DNA of 64,000 nucleotides from assembly GCA_022316685.1 (NCBI GenBank), contig JAKJHU010000532.1, positions 1 to 64,000 of the forward strand, in the 5' to 3' direction. Source of the DNA: Progne subis subis (Eukaryota; Chordata; Aves; Passeriformes; Hirundinidae). Made by a program: the position numbers and the translations under genes. This document shows, in pieces, positions 25,711 to 37,054 of this stretch. The notes under the pieces were generated by a model. It did not search any database. It had not been told where the DNA came from and worked only from the letters and a program-made list of their open reading frames with translations. The number at the start of each line of letters is the position of its first letter. The first letter of the stretch is position 1.

Positions 25711-26767
25711 TATAAAATACACGGTGACAGCAGATAAACATCAATGACTGAAGAGCTCTGTATGTTCAAGAGTGTTAGGTTTTAGTTCTGGAAACCACTC
25801 TTGCATCTATTATGGCAATACTTCACTTTATTAAAATAGTTAAATCTACCCTAACAATGAAACTGTCACTTTGAATTAGAAGAGGAACCTACTAACTTGT
25901 AAAATTTGTAAATATCAAGGAAACCATATTTCTAGGTATATACATTATTTTTATTTACAATACTTCCTTAATTGTGAGGATTAACTGTGTAGCGATAGCA
26001 CTATAAATAGTCCCACAATTATTAAAATGCATGTTTACATTTACTTAAATTGTTCAAAAGATGAATTTCAAGGAATATTGAGGAAATCTGCATAGAGAGA
26101 ATATAATTATTATTGATATTTGCATAACTTCCCTTTCTACTTTCATGCACTATTACAAACCACACAGAACATGACTAAAGAAATTATTAGAGAAACTGCT
26201 GTAGTACAAATATGGATTCATCAATAAATGTTCAGGCTTCTAGGCGAAAAACAAATGACATGGCTGTGGAGATGAAATATTACATTTTATTTAGATAGTT
26301 ATTTGGAATGGGATGTGCACAGATAAATCTATACTCAGAATATAGCAGTCTGTTATGACAAAGAAGAATGTTGTTGAAAAGAACAAGTAAAATACAGAAA
26401 AAAATTCCAAATTCCCATGGAAGGAAGTACAAGGGCTAGGAGATATGCGAGGCAGATGTGCTCCAGGTGTGGGGATCAGAACTGGCCAACAGCAAGTTAA
26501 GGTTTTCACTCCAGAAGTGATGAAAAGGTCCTGATTCAGAGGTGCTAACCAAAGCAGAGGTAGACCTCAGGAGCAACAGCAAAATCTCCATCAGGGCTTG
26601 CCTGAAAACAAGAAGGTCCTGGTGATATTTGGGAATCACAAATACTGATACACAACTGTATGTCTCTTGCAGCCAAGCAACTGATCTGTATTCAGTGATA
26701 AACAGACTCCAGCTGCCACCCAAGGACACATGGAACAGGGAGTTTTGTGCATTTCTGAGGGGAAAGG

Positions 26768-26787
26768 AAAAAAAAAAAAAAAAAAAA
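26768..26787. repeat. poly-A (20)
   Basis: Uninterrupted A run preceded by a purine-rich GGGGAAAGG stretch. Confidence 0.9.
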
Positions 26788-27069
26788 GGCAAAGCATGAA
26801 CTGGGAGTAAAACAAACCAAGAATGAAATGACAAAAATGGTTAGTGGTGCACTCCCTGGAAGCAGCAGCTATGCCCTATATTAGGTTTCCAAAAGAGGTC
26901 AGTGATTACTGACTAATTGTTCTTCAGGTCTGTAAATCAGGACACTTTGCATGGAGAGGTGTCTTGGGAACCTTGGTGAACATATTCCTACCTGATCTGC
27001 AAGAAAGCTGAGAATCCTACAAGACTTGCAATGCAGCTGATAAGGGCCCATGTACAGAGATAGGACCCC

Positions 27070-27082
27070 TGTGTGTGTGTGT
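27070..27082. repeat. (TG)n short dinucleotide run
   Basis: About six TG units followed by TTTGTG variants. Confidence 0.6.
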
Positions 27083-27625
27083 TTGTGTTTATGTGGTGTG
27101 TCTAGCGAGACAAGCAATAGAAAAGAGGAGCCTTGTCAAGATTATGTGTCATGAGATAGGAGAAACCCATGTATCACTCATCCTGAAGGCTGTGCACCAA
27201 GGAGCAGGAGAACCTCTCGCTCCCCTGACAACAAAAATAATGAAGTCAGATTATCCAAGGAAACTGTGAGTTTGCCTTACCCACAAACCTCAGCCCCAGA
27301 GAGGGAAGAAGAATTATCAGAAAGGTCACTCTGAGCAGTCAGAGTCAAGGACAGAGCTGAACAGCTCCTGAAACCCATAAGGAGCAAACACAGAGCTCAC
27401 AAGAAGGGGGGAAGCAGATTGAGTTCAAGGAAAATAAATAACAACATGAAAAAAATTTAATGCTGCTGAGGAAGCACAGGAGATATTTCTGTCCATGTTG
27501 TGAAGACCTACAATGGCATGCTGATAGGATCCCCAGAGAGAGCACATCATCTATAACTTTGCAGCACTGCACATGCTGGTACTACTAATAAAAGAGAATG
27601 GTTCAGATCACAGAAATTAATTAGT

Positions 27626-28138
27626 TTAGAACTGCAACCACCAGGAAGAGAGCATGAACACAGCAGCATCCCAAAGTGTGTTCTTATTAACGATTCTCTG
27701 TCTGGTGTGCTGTTGACAGAATTCTGTCTGTCTCAACAAAACTCTGGAAACAGCTTTAAACTTCAGGCCCCCATCAAACAGCAAGCGGTCTCCCGGCAGC
27801 ATGCCTGCATGGAAGCTAGTAAATCCAGCAAATAAGGACTCGACAGCATCTCCTGCTGTCACAAGGAAAACTTCAGCTTCTGTACTGGAAATGTCCCTTC
27901 GCTTTGAGGGGCCATCACTTTGCAAGCACTTACCATGCCTGAAAAGCAGAGCTATGCTGCTAGTTCTCAAAGCAGCAAGTCCTGCCCTCCTAATCAAACC
28001 CATCTGTGGAGGGGAAGGAGCAGAGCACTTGGGAGACTCCAGCACCCTGCAGGATGGAGCCATGCTCCGCACAGACTTCCTCACTGTGGAGAGCATGTTT
28101 TCCCTATGTTGAGAGGCAGAACAAAGGCTTGCATGCAT
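27626..28138 (-). other. 170-codon open frame of unknown status, minus strand
   Basis: This is the longest open frame in the window that does not run through a retroelement or a simple repeat. It reads ATG to stop on the minus strand. The plus strand is also open for 103 codons at 27801-28112, which argues for locally higher G+C rather than selection. I recognise no domain. Inside it, CTCCTTCCCCTCCACAG ends at 28004 and CATGGTAAGTGC starts its GT at 27933. Together they delimit a 70-bp exon-like piece with a good acceptor and donor. The piece begins MGLIRRAGLAALRT, an amphipathic Arg/Ala/Leu stretch. It could be a real but unannotated exon (coding or lncRNA) or chance. Just beyond the upstream end, at 28155-28215, five CpG sites cluster. 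Confidence 0.2.
27934..28003 (-). other. candidate 70-bp exon bounded by splice-like signals
   Basis: On the minus strand the acceptor is a 17-base pyrimidine-rich tract ending CCACAG, and the donor is G|GTAAGTG, close to the vertebrate consensus. The length is 23 codons plus one base. There is no protein match I can name. Similar pairs will arise by chance in 64 kb, so this is a lead, not a gene call. Confidence 0.2.
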
Positions 28139-28789
28139 TTTCCTTGCCTACCCTTCACGCAAGAGAGGGCTCGGCTCTCCGAGGTCCGGAGCTCATTTAG
28201 AGGCACCTCGGTAGTTCAGAGTTCCCATGTCCAATACTTCATCAGCCACAATTTACTGCAGTGAGATGTGATATACAGCAGGGCCATTTCATCTCCCAGA
28301 ACTTTAGAGAGGGGGTCTGTGTTTTAGCATTTACCAGTTTTATCTCTGCCATCTGAATCTCATTTCCAGGATAACCAAGGGTCCTTCTAATTACTGCTCT
28401 GGTGAATGTATATTGCTCCAAGCCCTTGTGATTTGGCTGAAAAGTGGGGAAATGCAGACTGATGTTATTAGTGATTTCTTCAGGGGAAACCCACTGACAC
28501 ACAGTGAAAAGTTATAATAAAGGTTTATCAATCTGACTACCTCTCTGGCTACCTTATAGAAGCGTAAAGTTTGAAGAATGTGCCTGAATTTCCTAGAAAT
28601 TTCAGGACAGCAAGATCTTATAACGGTTCATGCTGTCATAAAATTTCTAAAAGCCCAAGATGATGTCTGGCAGCATGTTCTTATTCAAACACCAGAGAGG
28701 ACAACCAGTATTTTGTACAGCCAAGCCTGGCTTGTCTCTGTGCCAGAACACACATTATGGGTCATGATGCAGGACCTCTGATGCTCCAG

Positions 28790-29060
28790 GCATTTGCTGC
28801 TGTGGTTCAGTGACCACAAAATACATGGGGTCTGCTCCAGCTCTGCCACTGATTTGCCATGTGACTTTGGGCATGTTATGTCCTCTGCCTCAGTTTCCAC
28901 ATATAACATGCAACATTTTCAAATCACTTACCCATGACAGTGAAACTAGAAAAAATGCAGCATTGATTGCTCTTTTACATCATCTCCCCATTGGACATGA
29001 GGATTGTGATGTATCTACACTGGAGTATGTATCTGTGCAGCGCTCAATGTCTTGTAAATA
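28790..29060 (+). mobile_element. MIR SINE relic, plus strand
   Basis: The core CTCTGCCACTGATTTGCCATGTGACTTTGGGC, followed by CTCTGCCTCAGTTTCC (about 28842-28897), is an unmistakable MIR core. The downstream TGAGGATTGTGATG and CAGCGCTCAATG (about 28998-29050) fit the MIR 3' part, and an insertion-rich diverged stretch lies between. It is longer than the copy at 15.8 kb. MIR spread before the radiation of modern amniotes, so this is an old fixed insertion. Confidence 0.85.
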
Positions 29061-29203
29061 CTCATTAACATCCTAGGAAAGCCCCCATAAAGTTGGTAGA
29101 GCAATATGGCTCTCATTCTATATTTGAATCACAGTGATATGAAAAACCAAAAGACACATTTTAAAAGCAAATTTTATCTTTATATCTACCTTTATTTGCA
29201 TCA

Positions 29204-31560
29204 ATCTATTTTTTAAAAGCTGGCAAGATGAAGATTCCACAACCTCCATGGAAAATCCTCCCCAGTCCTTAACTATTCTTACCATCAGAAATCTCCCCTT
29301 AATGTCTGCCTGATCTAAACTTTCTTTGCTGCATTTTATGTCTTTGGGTGTGGAAAAGCATTTGAATCTTTATTTTCTGCAGCAGCTCAACTGTGTGAAA
29401 GGATTACCTTCATGTCTCACCACAGTTTTCTCTTTTCAGAACAATCCTAACTCATTTGGTCTTTCTGTCTTAGACATGTTTTAAGATTTTCAATCATGCT
29501 GCCATTTCTCCAGGGGGATTTATGTCTCTCTTCAAGTGCTGGGTCCAAAGCCAGGCACATAATTTCTGATACAGCCCAGGGGCCACTGGCCTTCTTGGCC
29601 ACCTGGGCACCCCTGGGCTCATGTCCAGCTGCTGTCACCAGCACCCCCAGGCCCTTTCCCAGCTCTCCAGCCACTTTTCCCCAGCCTGGAGCTGCAGGTT
29701 GGGCTGTTGTGACCCAAGGCAGGACCCAGCGTTTCTCCTGGTTGTGCCTCATCCCACTGGCCTCGTCCCATGTATCCAGCCTGTCCAGACCCCTCTGCAG
29801 AGCCCTCCTGCCCTCCAGCAGATCCACACTCCCACCCAGCCTGGTGCTGTCAGGAACTGACTGAGGAGCCCTCCATCTCCTCATCCAGACCTTTGATGAA
29901 GAAGTTGGCCTGGTCCCAGCTCTGATCCCGTGGGAACCCCACTGGTGCCCAGCCCAGCTGGATGTCCCTCCATTCCCCACCACTCCCCAGTCCTGCCCTC
30001 AGCCAGTTCATCCAGAGAACAGGGCCAGGCCTTGAGCAGCCAGTTTCTCCAGGAGATGCTGCAGAAGAAGGTGTCAAAGCCTTTGTAAAGTCCAGGCAGA
30101 CACATTGCCAGCCTTTCCCTCAGCCCCTGAGCACAGGAGGAGATCAGGTTGTTCATGCAGGACCTGCCTCTCCTAAACCCAGGGTGGCTGGGCCTCATGC
30201 CCTGGTTGTCCTGTTCCTGTTGCTGATGGCACTCAGGGTGATCTGCTCCATGGCCTCCCTGGCACTGAGGACAGGTGACAGCCTGTAGTTCTGTAATTCC
30301 CCATCTCCTTCTTTTAATCCTTTAGAAATGTGACATTCTTGTAGATCCTTTTCAGATTTTCCAACGCACAGTCCTGGGACCTCCCTGTGTAGCCAAGACT
30401 GTTGGTAAATGGCTGAAAGTGTCTTAGTGAGCTCTTCTGTCAGACCTCTCAGTGGAATTCCTTGGGAAGATCCCATCTTGTACCATGGACTTGTGTGTGC
30501 CTAACAGGTGTAGAGGTCATTAATCACTTCCACTTGGATTATGCAGTCTTCATTCCATTCTATGTTCCAGCTCAGTATTTTTGGAGAACTGGTTTTACTT
30601 TTAAAGACAGACCCAAAGAAGGCATTGAAGTGTCCCAGCTTTTTCCTCACCTTTGGTCACTATTTCCATCTGCATCCAATGAAGGATGGATGTTGTCCTT
30701 AGTCCTCCTTTTGCTGATGGTGGATTTTTAGAAATATTTTTATTGTCTTTTACAGCAGTACCTTGATTAGGTTCCAGTTGGGCATTGGCCCTCTTTGTTT
30801 TATCTCTGTGTAATAACCTCACAACATCCTTGCTGTCCTCTTGAGTGGTCCGATCCTTTTTCCAAATGTGAAAAAGTTTCCTTTTTAACTTGAGTTCTAG
30901 ACCCAGTTTCTGCTCAGCAGGGTCAGTCTTCACCACTGTTTCATCTTTTGGCACATGACGACAGTCTGCTCTCAAGCCTTGAGAATTTCCTTCTTGAAGA
31001 CTTTGTCCTTCAGGATGGCCTCTCAAAGGACTCTCTCAGCCAGTCCTCTAACCAGGCCAGTGTCTTCCCTTCAGAAGTCCAAGATGGCAGTTCTGCTGCT
31101 CCCCTCCTTACTTCGAGAATCCAAACCTCTCTCATTTAATGGTCACTTTGCCCAAGATGGCCTCCAACACTTTCACCACCCACCAGCCCTTCTCTTTTCC
31201 TGAACTGCCTTGCTCCCCGTGTCAGGAACTTCTCTGCCACATACTCCAGGAACCACCTAGATGGTTTCTCTCTCTGAGTTGTATTTCCAGCAGTCACATG
31301 GTCAGTGGAAGTTCCCCATGAGTACAAGGGTGAACTAGTGGGACTGCTCATGCTCATCCCTCCTGCTTGGGTAATCTGTAGCAGACTCCTACCATGTCTG
31401 CCTTGTTGTCCTTTTCCCTTATTCCTGTGCACAAACCATCAATCCTGTTGGTTTCCAGCTCCTCCTCTTTGTTGCCCATGCTACAAATTGGTGTAGACCA
31501 TTTCTAGATATTTCCGTGGCTTTTAAGTCGTCAATAACCCTAGTGTCTTTGATATCACAT
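29204..31560 (-). mobile_element. CR1 LINE, about 2.36 kb, endonuclease and RT remnants, minus strand
   Basis: This is the best-preserved retroelement here. Reading the minus strand from high to low coordinates gives CR1 ORF2 in order. Endonuclease remnants: KGQQGRHGRSLLQIT, like the family's KGDTVVGVCYRPP block, near 31380-31425, then WFLEYVAEKFLT near 31230-31265 and REGLVGGESVGGHLGQSDH near 31136-31195. The linker has KLKRKLFHIWKKDRTTQED near 30835-30890. RT remnants: YQQSWLHREVPGL near 30370-30410, YRLSPVLSAREAMEQITLSAI near 30225-30290, SHPGFRRGRSCMNNLIS near 30140-30190, [12 protein letters not shown] near 29915-29950, and [24 protein letters not shown] near 29770-29845. The catalytic (F/Y)ADD block between the last two is deleted or destroyed. 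Frameshifts divide these blocks among at least five frames. The 3' part (29204-29500) is the antisense L3-like CR1 3' region. It is dead as a mobile unit. Confidence 0.93.
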
Positions 31561-31639
31561 GGATCTCCATCCCCTGCCTTCACTGAGACAACAGACTAAA
31601 GGACTTGACTGGCACAAGGCACCTCTGGAGGCAGAACTA

Positions 31640-31935
31640 CACATAATTCTCTTTGAAACACTTTTAGATTTAATTGTTAATAATAATTGTTTTGGTATGA
31701 TTTCAAACCACTTTTTACTCACAGTACAGTTTCATTTAAATGCTTTTAGATTATTTATTAGGACATCTTCCTAGATAAATTCAAAAGCCTTACTAAATTT
31801 GATTTAGATGAGGCCTACTATCTCCATCCACATGAGGTCAGTTTCTCTGTCAGAGATAGAAATAATGTTGTTTTGACATGATTTGCTCTTCATGTTGATG
31901 GCATTTGCTGTATTTGCCACCTGGTTGCAGAGGAC
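31640..31935 (-). mobile_element. older CR1/L3-like RT fragment, minus strand
   Basis: Minus-strand translation near 31775-31900 gives SKSCQNNIISISDRETDL, then a one-stop interruption, then IKFSKAFEFI. This fits the CR1/L3 RT block around KSCQTNLISFFDRVTDLVDEG...LDFSKAFD. This RT block is also present in the neighbouring 29204-31560 element (30100-30190), so it is a second element, more diverged and more AT-rich. Limits are approximate. It may be the host copy next to which the younger CR1 landed. Confidence 0.6.
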
Positions 31936-34900
31936 CTCTTTATTGAAGAGTAAACCAAAAGGCATTGAATAGTGCCATCTGCCAGTATATTTTTCTCCTC
32001 ATTGAGTAGCAGACCAAGACTTCCCTCTTTTGGGGTTTTGGAGGGATTTTGTTAGAATCTTTTCTGTATGGGGGAAATGTGTCATTTTACTTACTCTTCT
32101 TTCCAACTGGCATCATCCTTTTTGTTTTATATTTTTTGGTACTGTCTGTTCATGATGTTCTTTTGCATTTGTCTTCTCAACTAGACCTAATTTTTACCTC
32201 CTGCATGATTTTTTCCCATGCTCTTCATAAAAATGCAGAAGCTGTGGTGCAAACAGATTTGTCTCTCCTGCATTTTCTCTTTCTCCTCGAATTTGGAGCA
32301 AGGATTTCTTGTGTTGTTAGTATTGCCTGGTCTCCCTTTTTTCAGTCAGCTTGTCACTCCTGGGATATCACCCACCTGCTGCATTTACTGATTATTCTCT
32401 TCTTGAGTTCTTGTGGGATTTTCTTTTTGGGTGTTCTCTGTACTTTTTCTCTGGAATACAATTGCAATTCTTCCCTGTCAGCAAAGAAAGGAAGTGCATT
32501 TGTTTTAATAGTGAGACTAATACATCACTAAACAGACCAACTCTTACCATGATCAGAATTTTCCATCTTTTTCAAAACAGTGTTTTACTAGGGAAATGTA
32601 AATGCAAATGCAGAAAGTAAGGTGCCTCCTCCCCTTTAAAAATCTGTATTTGTGAAAAGTTGACACAGATGTTTTCTGGTCATTTCACAAGAAAAAAGAA
32701 GCAGAGCTAGCAGTAGAACCAAATCCCTGTGGCCTGCTGCAGTGTCAAAACCATGGATTCATCCATCATTACTGTCTAAATTACATCTTTGTCATTTAAG
32801 AGAAAGTAGGCTTCCCTGCATTTGAAGGAAATGGCTGATTCCCTGAACAATCACCCAAAAACAAGCAGTCCACAGATCGATAGGGAAGTCTGATGGTCCG
32901 ATATGTAAAGAGTCTTCTTTGGAACCTGATGCAGCAAAATCCATCAAAGGGAATCCAGAAGTTGTTTTAAAATTTGAAGGTAAAACATGGATTCTCTGGC
33001 AAGGGGAATTTCCAAATCCCTTTTAAAACCTTCACAAAGAACACAAGTGATAGTTTGTTAAATCTGTACTGTATGCTTAATACCTCTGTTCTGTTGTTTG
33101 AGTAGAGAAAAGCCATGTGCTTCATTATGAGGGGTTGTATGGATCCATGTCTCTGTTTTTGCTTTCTTATCTTTATTAAAATCAAACCAGACGGCACTAA
33201 TCCTTCAAACAAATTATAATTTATTTCTTTTTGTTCAAAGTATGAGGATTCCTTGGTTTCCCTTATACTGCTGAATTCAACGATTTTAATTAAAAAAGGA
33301 ATAGTTTAAACATAAGACATAATTAAATAGATGCCTGCTATAGTTACCACATTGGTATTTTCCCTTTTGCTGGTTTGAGAACACGTTTCCTCCACTGAGA
33401 TCACTGCTGCCCATACAATCTGTTTTCTATACCTATTCCTACATTCTGTGAGTGTCTGCAGAATCTGGGCCTATGTCCCCTTTCTGACCTCATGCTGATG
33501 TAATTCTGCTGATTTTCAATGGAATTACATCGGTGTTAAATCGCCAGCTTTATTTGGGTTGTTCACTGGGATCCATGTAGAACGGGTCATTTAAAAGGTC
33601 GTGCGTTCTTCTTGTATGAAAACAGTGAGTGCTTTTGGGAAAAAAAGAAAATTCCTTTTTTCTTCCACTTTTTATCAGTCTAACACCTACTTTTTAGGTA
33701 TTACAACAATATAAATAAATGTTACTACTCTTGAGAACAGCTACTAGACAAACTAAATTTCTTCTGTGAGTTTTTGAAACCCTGCGTTTTGCTATGCGTC
33801 ACTTCCAGATAGGGGAAAGGATTGGAGATATCTGTAGAAGAGACAGCATTCCAACATTCTCATCACCGACCTGCATTTCCCTTCTGTGGAGCAAAAATTA
33901 AATTCTCATGAGCTTTAGTGGGACCCAGTGGACTGTGCTTCCTCTCCTAATCCCTGTGGCTGAAGGAACACCTATCTGTGGTGCAGGGGATGTTGATGTT
34001 CATGAGCTTGTACACTTGCATGAGAGAAACTTGGACCACCTTAGTATTGCTACCACCATTTCTGGGGTTGTAATGGTTATTTGAAGTCATAGCTTGGCAC
34101 TGATTTTTCTTTGAGGGAGCCATATCATGCTAAACATGTTACACATTGGTGGATCTGTATTTTTGCAGGAGGTTTTGCTGGTGTTTGTACCTGGCGCTGG
34201 AAGATATGCACCTTTGCTGTGCCTCAGCCACTTGGGCCTGAAACCGTGTGACAAAATCTGAAAACCACACTTTATGATATTCCTGATAAGAATTAATGCT
34301 CTATCTCCAGTATTATTTTAAAACTCTGCCTGTTTGTTAGTTCTTCCAGGTTTGGGAATGGGCAGAGCAGACTGATGTGATTTCTAATGTCCCATTTTCA
34401 GAAGCATGTCAAGTAACAGAATTTTTTTTCCCCCCTACTTGTGCTGCTGACGTTGTCAATTTAACTTCTCTTACAACACAACTTGTATTTTGCTTAATTT
34501 TCTTCTTCCTTGTCCTAGTTTTGGGCCGAACTTGAGAGAATTCACTTCTTTGGTGTAAAAAGCCCAAAACAAAGCAGAAAACAAACAATAAACTCAGGCT
34601 AAAAATAAGAATGCCCCCTAAACAATGAATAATTTCTGCATCGCCTCAGTGCCAAGGATTGAAATGTATCTACAAGACAATGTCACTGGAACCTGGGGAC
34701 TCAAGGAATTGCATTAGTGACATACAAAAACAGTTGAGCTGTGTGCATTGAAGTGGCCAAAATGAGGACAAATGGTGTCAATGTAGCTAAAAGATAATTT
34801 ACTGAGCCAATTTTGTTTGGTTGTAGGTGGATGCAGTTAGCTGCAATATACACTGAAGATGTCAGCAGAGCACTTACAGTCCCTTTCCTACTTGTGCTCA

Positions 34901-35510
34901 CAGATTTTTATTTATTTATTTGATTACAGTGCCGCTGATCTCAACTGCTGAGAGAGAACCAGAAAGAAATTAACAGATTTACCCTTTCATCAGGAAACAA
35001 GCCCAGATGAGGAGAGTTAAAGCTGGCCAGACTTTGAGAGAATCACTTGATGGTCTGCCTCCCAGAAAGACTCCTCTCAGGAATGCAGCAGACCCCTACA
35101 AGCACGGATTCATGCCCCTAGGAAGGACATTTGCCTGACCTAGCTCTCAGACCTGTGGAGCACCTCCAGCTGCCTGGCTTTTGAAAGATGAGGCAAAGAC
35201 TCTGACTCTCAGAGGAGAATCTCTGGCTGACCAGAGACTCATCTGAAGCTCTTTTCCCTTGACAGTGGCTTGATGGGATCAAGGAAGGGCTCGAGGGAGC
35301 AGTGGGAACAGCCTGGCAGGTCTGTTGGTGAATGATGCCGGTCTCACAGAGAGCATCTGCCTCATGGTTTTGCTGCTCAGTGAATGATTGCTTCCTGTTA
35401 TACAGGGGTTTGGACTCTTTGTGATCAAAGGCTGGAGGGGATCTCACAAGGTCATCCAGTAAAACCTCCTGCTCTGATGTCCCAGAAACCTGATCAGAGA
35501 GTTTAAGCCC
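31936..35510. other. unique AT-rich non-coding DNA
   Basis: No gene recognised. A 160-codon plus frame at 32049-32531 reads almost only Phe/Leu/Ser/Ile because the strand is T-rich; it has no family signature. The interval also holds the palindromic element near 33.5 kb and a C-rich/T-rich patch at 34425. At 35.02-35.48 kb the composition rises in G+C with a 109-codon minus frame (35118-35447) that I cannot assign. Confidence 0.5.
33455..33550. repeat. palindromic old repeat (MITE-like)
   Basis: The arms GATGTAATTC (33497-33506) and GAATTACATC (33522-33531) are perfect reverse complements with a 15-base loop (TGCTGATTTTCAATG). They sit in a context (AATCTGGGCC ... TTTCAATGGAATTACA ... GTGTTAAATC) that resembles widespread old palindromic sauropsid repeats containing 'ttcaatggagttacacc'. 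Family name unknown to me, and similarity is judged by eye. Confidence 0.4.
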
Positions 35511-35512
35511 TC

Positions 35513-35542
35513 TTTTTTTTTTTTTTTTAATTTTTTTTTTTT
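35513..35542. repeat. poly-T, interrupted
   Basis: T16, AA, then T12. Confidence 0.9.
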
Positions 35543-35690
35543 AAGTACAAGAAGACAATTTTGTGCTCTACAGACAAATTTGAAGTTCAGAGAATTAGCT
35601 AGTTTAAAGGATTTTCCAGTACATCTATTGTCATGATAGTTGACCAATCATGATACAGATATAGATCTAGATATAAAATCAAATCACTAT

Positions 35691-35746
35691 CATCATATCA
35701 TATCATATCATATCATATCATATCATATCATATCATATCATATCAT
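35691..35746. repeat. (TATCA)n pentanucleotide array
   Basis: About ten perfect TATCA units following a CATCA lead-in. Close upstream, AT-rich ATAGATCTAGATATA lies at 35660-35675. Confidence 0.95.
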
Positions 35747-35773
35747 GATTATTATTGTATTATAATAGACATG

Positions 35774-35806
35774 TGTATATATATATAAATATATATATAT
35801 ATATAA
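35774..35806. repeat. (TA)n dinucleotide run
   Basis: TA units with one AAA interruption, about 30 bp, self-complementary and cruciform-prone. Confidence 0.85.
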
Positions 35807-36593
35807 AAATTTTATTATTTTTTTAATGTGTATATAAAAAACATTGTTAGAGTACCCTGCAATTGAGGCATTTTTCTTCACTGTGCCATCTGGAAAGAAA
35901 TTTTGCTGTTAAGGTTCTGTGCTACTCAATATCAAATGAACTTAACTGCCCTGCCACTCACTGCATGATTTAGAGCTTTTAGAAGCTCATGTTATCACTT
36001 TGTATTGAATTAATTGTGGTCTTTGCCATTTAGAATCTATAATGTAGGTAACTTTTTTACATTACTTCAGCTGTTCTTCCAAAATATTTAGATGGAGAAC
36101 GAAAGACCATTTTTCCTTACAAATGCCTCACTCAAGAAGACCATGATGAAACTTCCTTGATTAAGAAAACGAGGAATTTCCCTGGCATATGTACATAATT
36201 TGGATTTTACTCTTGGATGGATTTTTTGCTTCTGCTGAGCTTGAAAGTTCATTAGAGCGAGGATTGCCTCTTTCAAGTATATTAGCACAGTGAAGCCATG
36301 CTTTATGAATGCAGAAAGACATCCTGTCTTACATGGCATGGCCCAGTGTGCTGCTTATCAGCCCATCTGATTGCCAGGTGATTGTTTGCTGGATTGGTAA
36401 TCTGACAGTAAAAACATGACAAAACTTGAGGTTTGTGTGGTTGAGCTCTGTGAGGATTTTTTTGTTGTTGTAAATTTCATCTTGGGTATCTCTGGGCTTC
36501 TCAGAAAGGTTTAGGTAGCAATGTCGATATCATCCTGACTGTTCTGATTCACTGATATTAAAGAATGTGCCACAACTACATCTCTCTCTTCTT

Positions 36594-36638
<45 letters not shown>

Positions 36639-37054
36639 GCCTTGGGTTGCACTTTCTCTCCTGATTAAACATGATGTTTTCTGCTTAAGTTCATTTTCTG
36701 ACCTCCCTAGCTTCTGATCATGTCCCTGCTGTGTCTATGCCTCTATTATCATACTGTCTGTAATGCTGTGGACACCTGCTAAGACTGAAAAAAAGCACCA
36801 TTTTCCAGTTGAAACAATTCCCTATCAGACTGTGATTCCAAGAGTTAACCCGTGGAATTTGAGTTTTTCCCACTGGGTGTTCAAAGTGCCCAGCACAAGT
36901 AACTTGCTGTCTAAGCTAACCTGTCAATACTGAGGCATGTCAGCTGGCATTTGAGCAGCTTTATCTCCAACTGGTTTGTTAGGTTTAAAATAACACTGTC
37001 GTTCTTCTTCATAACTGTACTATCCAGACAGACTCAGATTTGATCATATTCCTT
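35807..37054. other. unique AT-rich non-coding DNA with long T tract
   Basis: No gene recognised. Apart from the T42 tract, the sequence looks single-copy. Confidence 0.5.
36596..36637. repeat. poly-T (42)
   Basis: The longest homopolymer in the window. If it were the tail of a minus-strand retrocopy, the body would lie to the right (36638 on), but no AATAAA and no gene-like sequence is seen there. Length is likely imprecise. Confidence 0.9.

Larger units (their letters stand above)
24706..27625. other. unique AT-rich non-coding DNA
   Basis: Holds an (ATT)n microsatellite (25684-25710), an A20 tract (26768-26787) and a short TG run (27070-27082). The 25.8-26.25 kb part is very AT-rich and free of repeats, and could hold a conserved regulatory element, but nothing in it identifies one. 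No gene recognised. Confidence 0.5.

Noticed and set aside
29447..29983. 178-codon minus frame as a possible host gene
   Set aside because: It is the CR1 ORF2 C-terminal RT region; blocks such as [11 protein letters not shown] are CR1 hallmarks.
32049..32531. 160-codon hydrophobic plus frame that looks like a membrane protein
   Set aside because: The plus strand is T-rich, which alone yields Phe/Leu/Ile/Ser; no start context, splice sites or family match.
36596..36637. Poly-T as the tail of a processed pseudogene on the minus strand
   Set aside because: No AATAAA-like signal and no gene-like body next to the tract.
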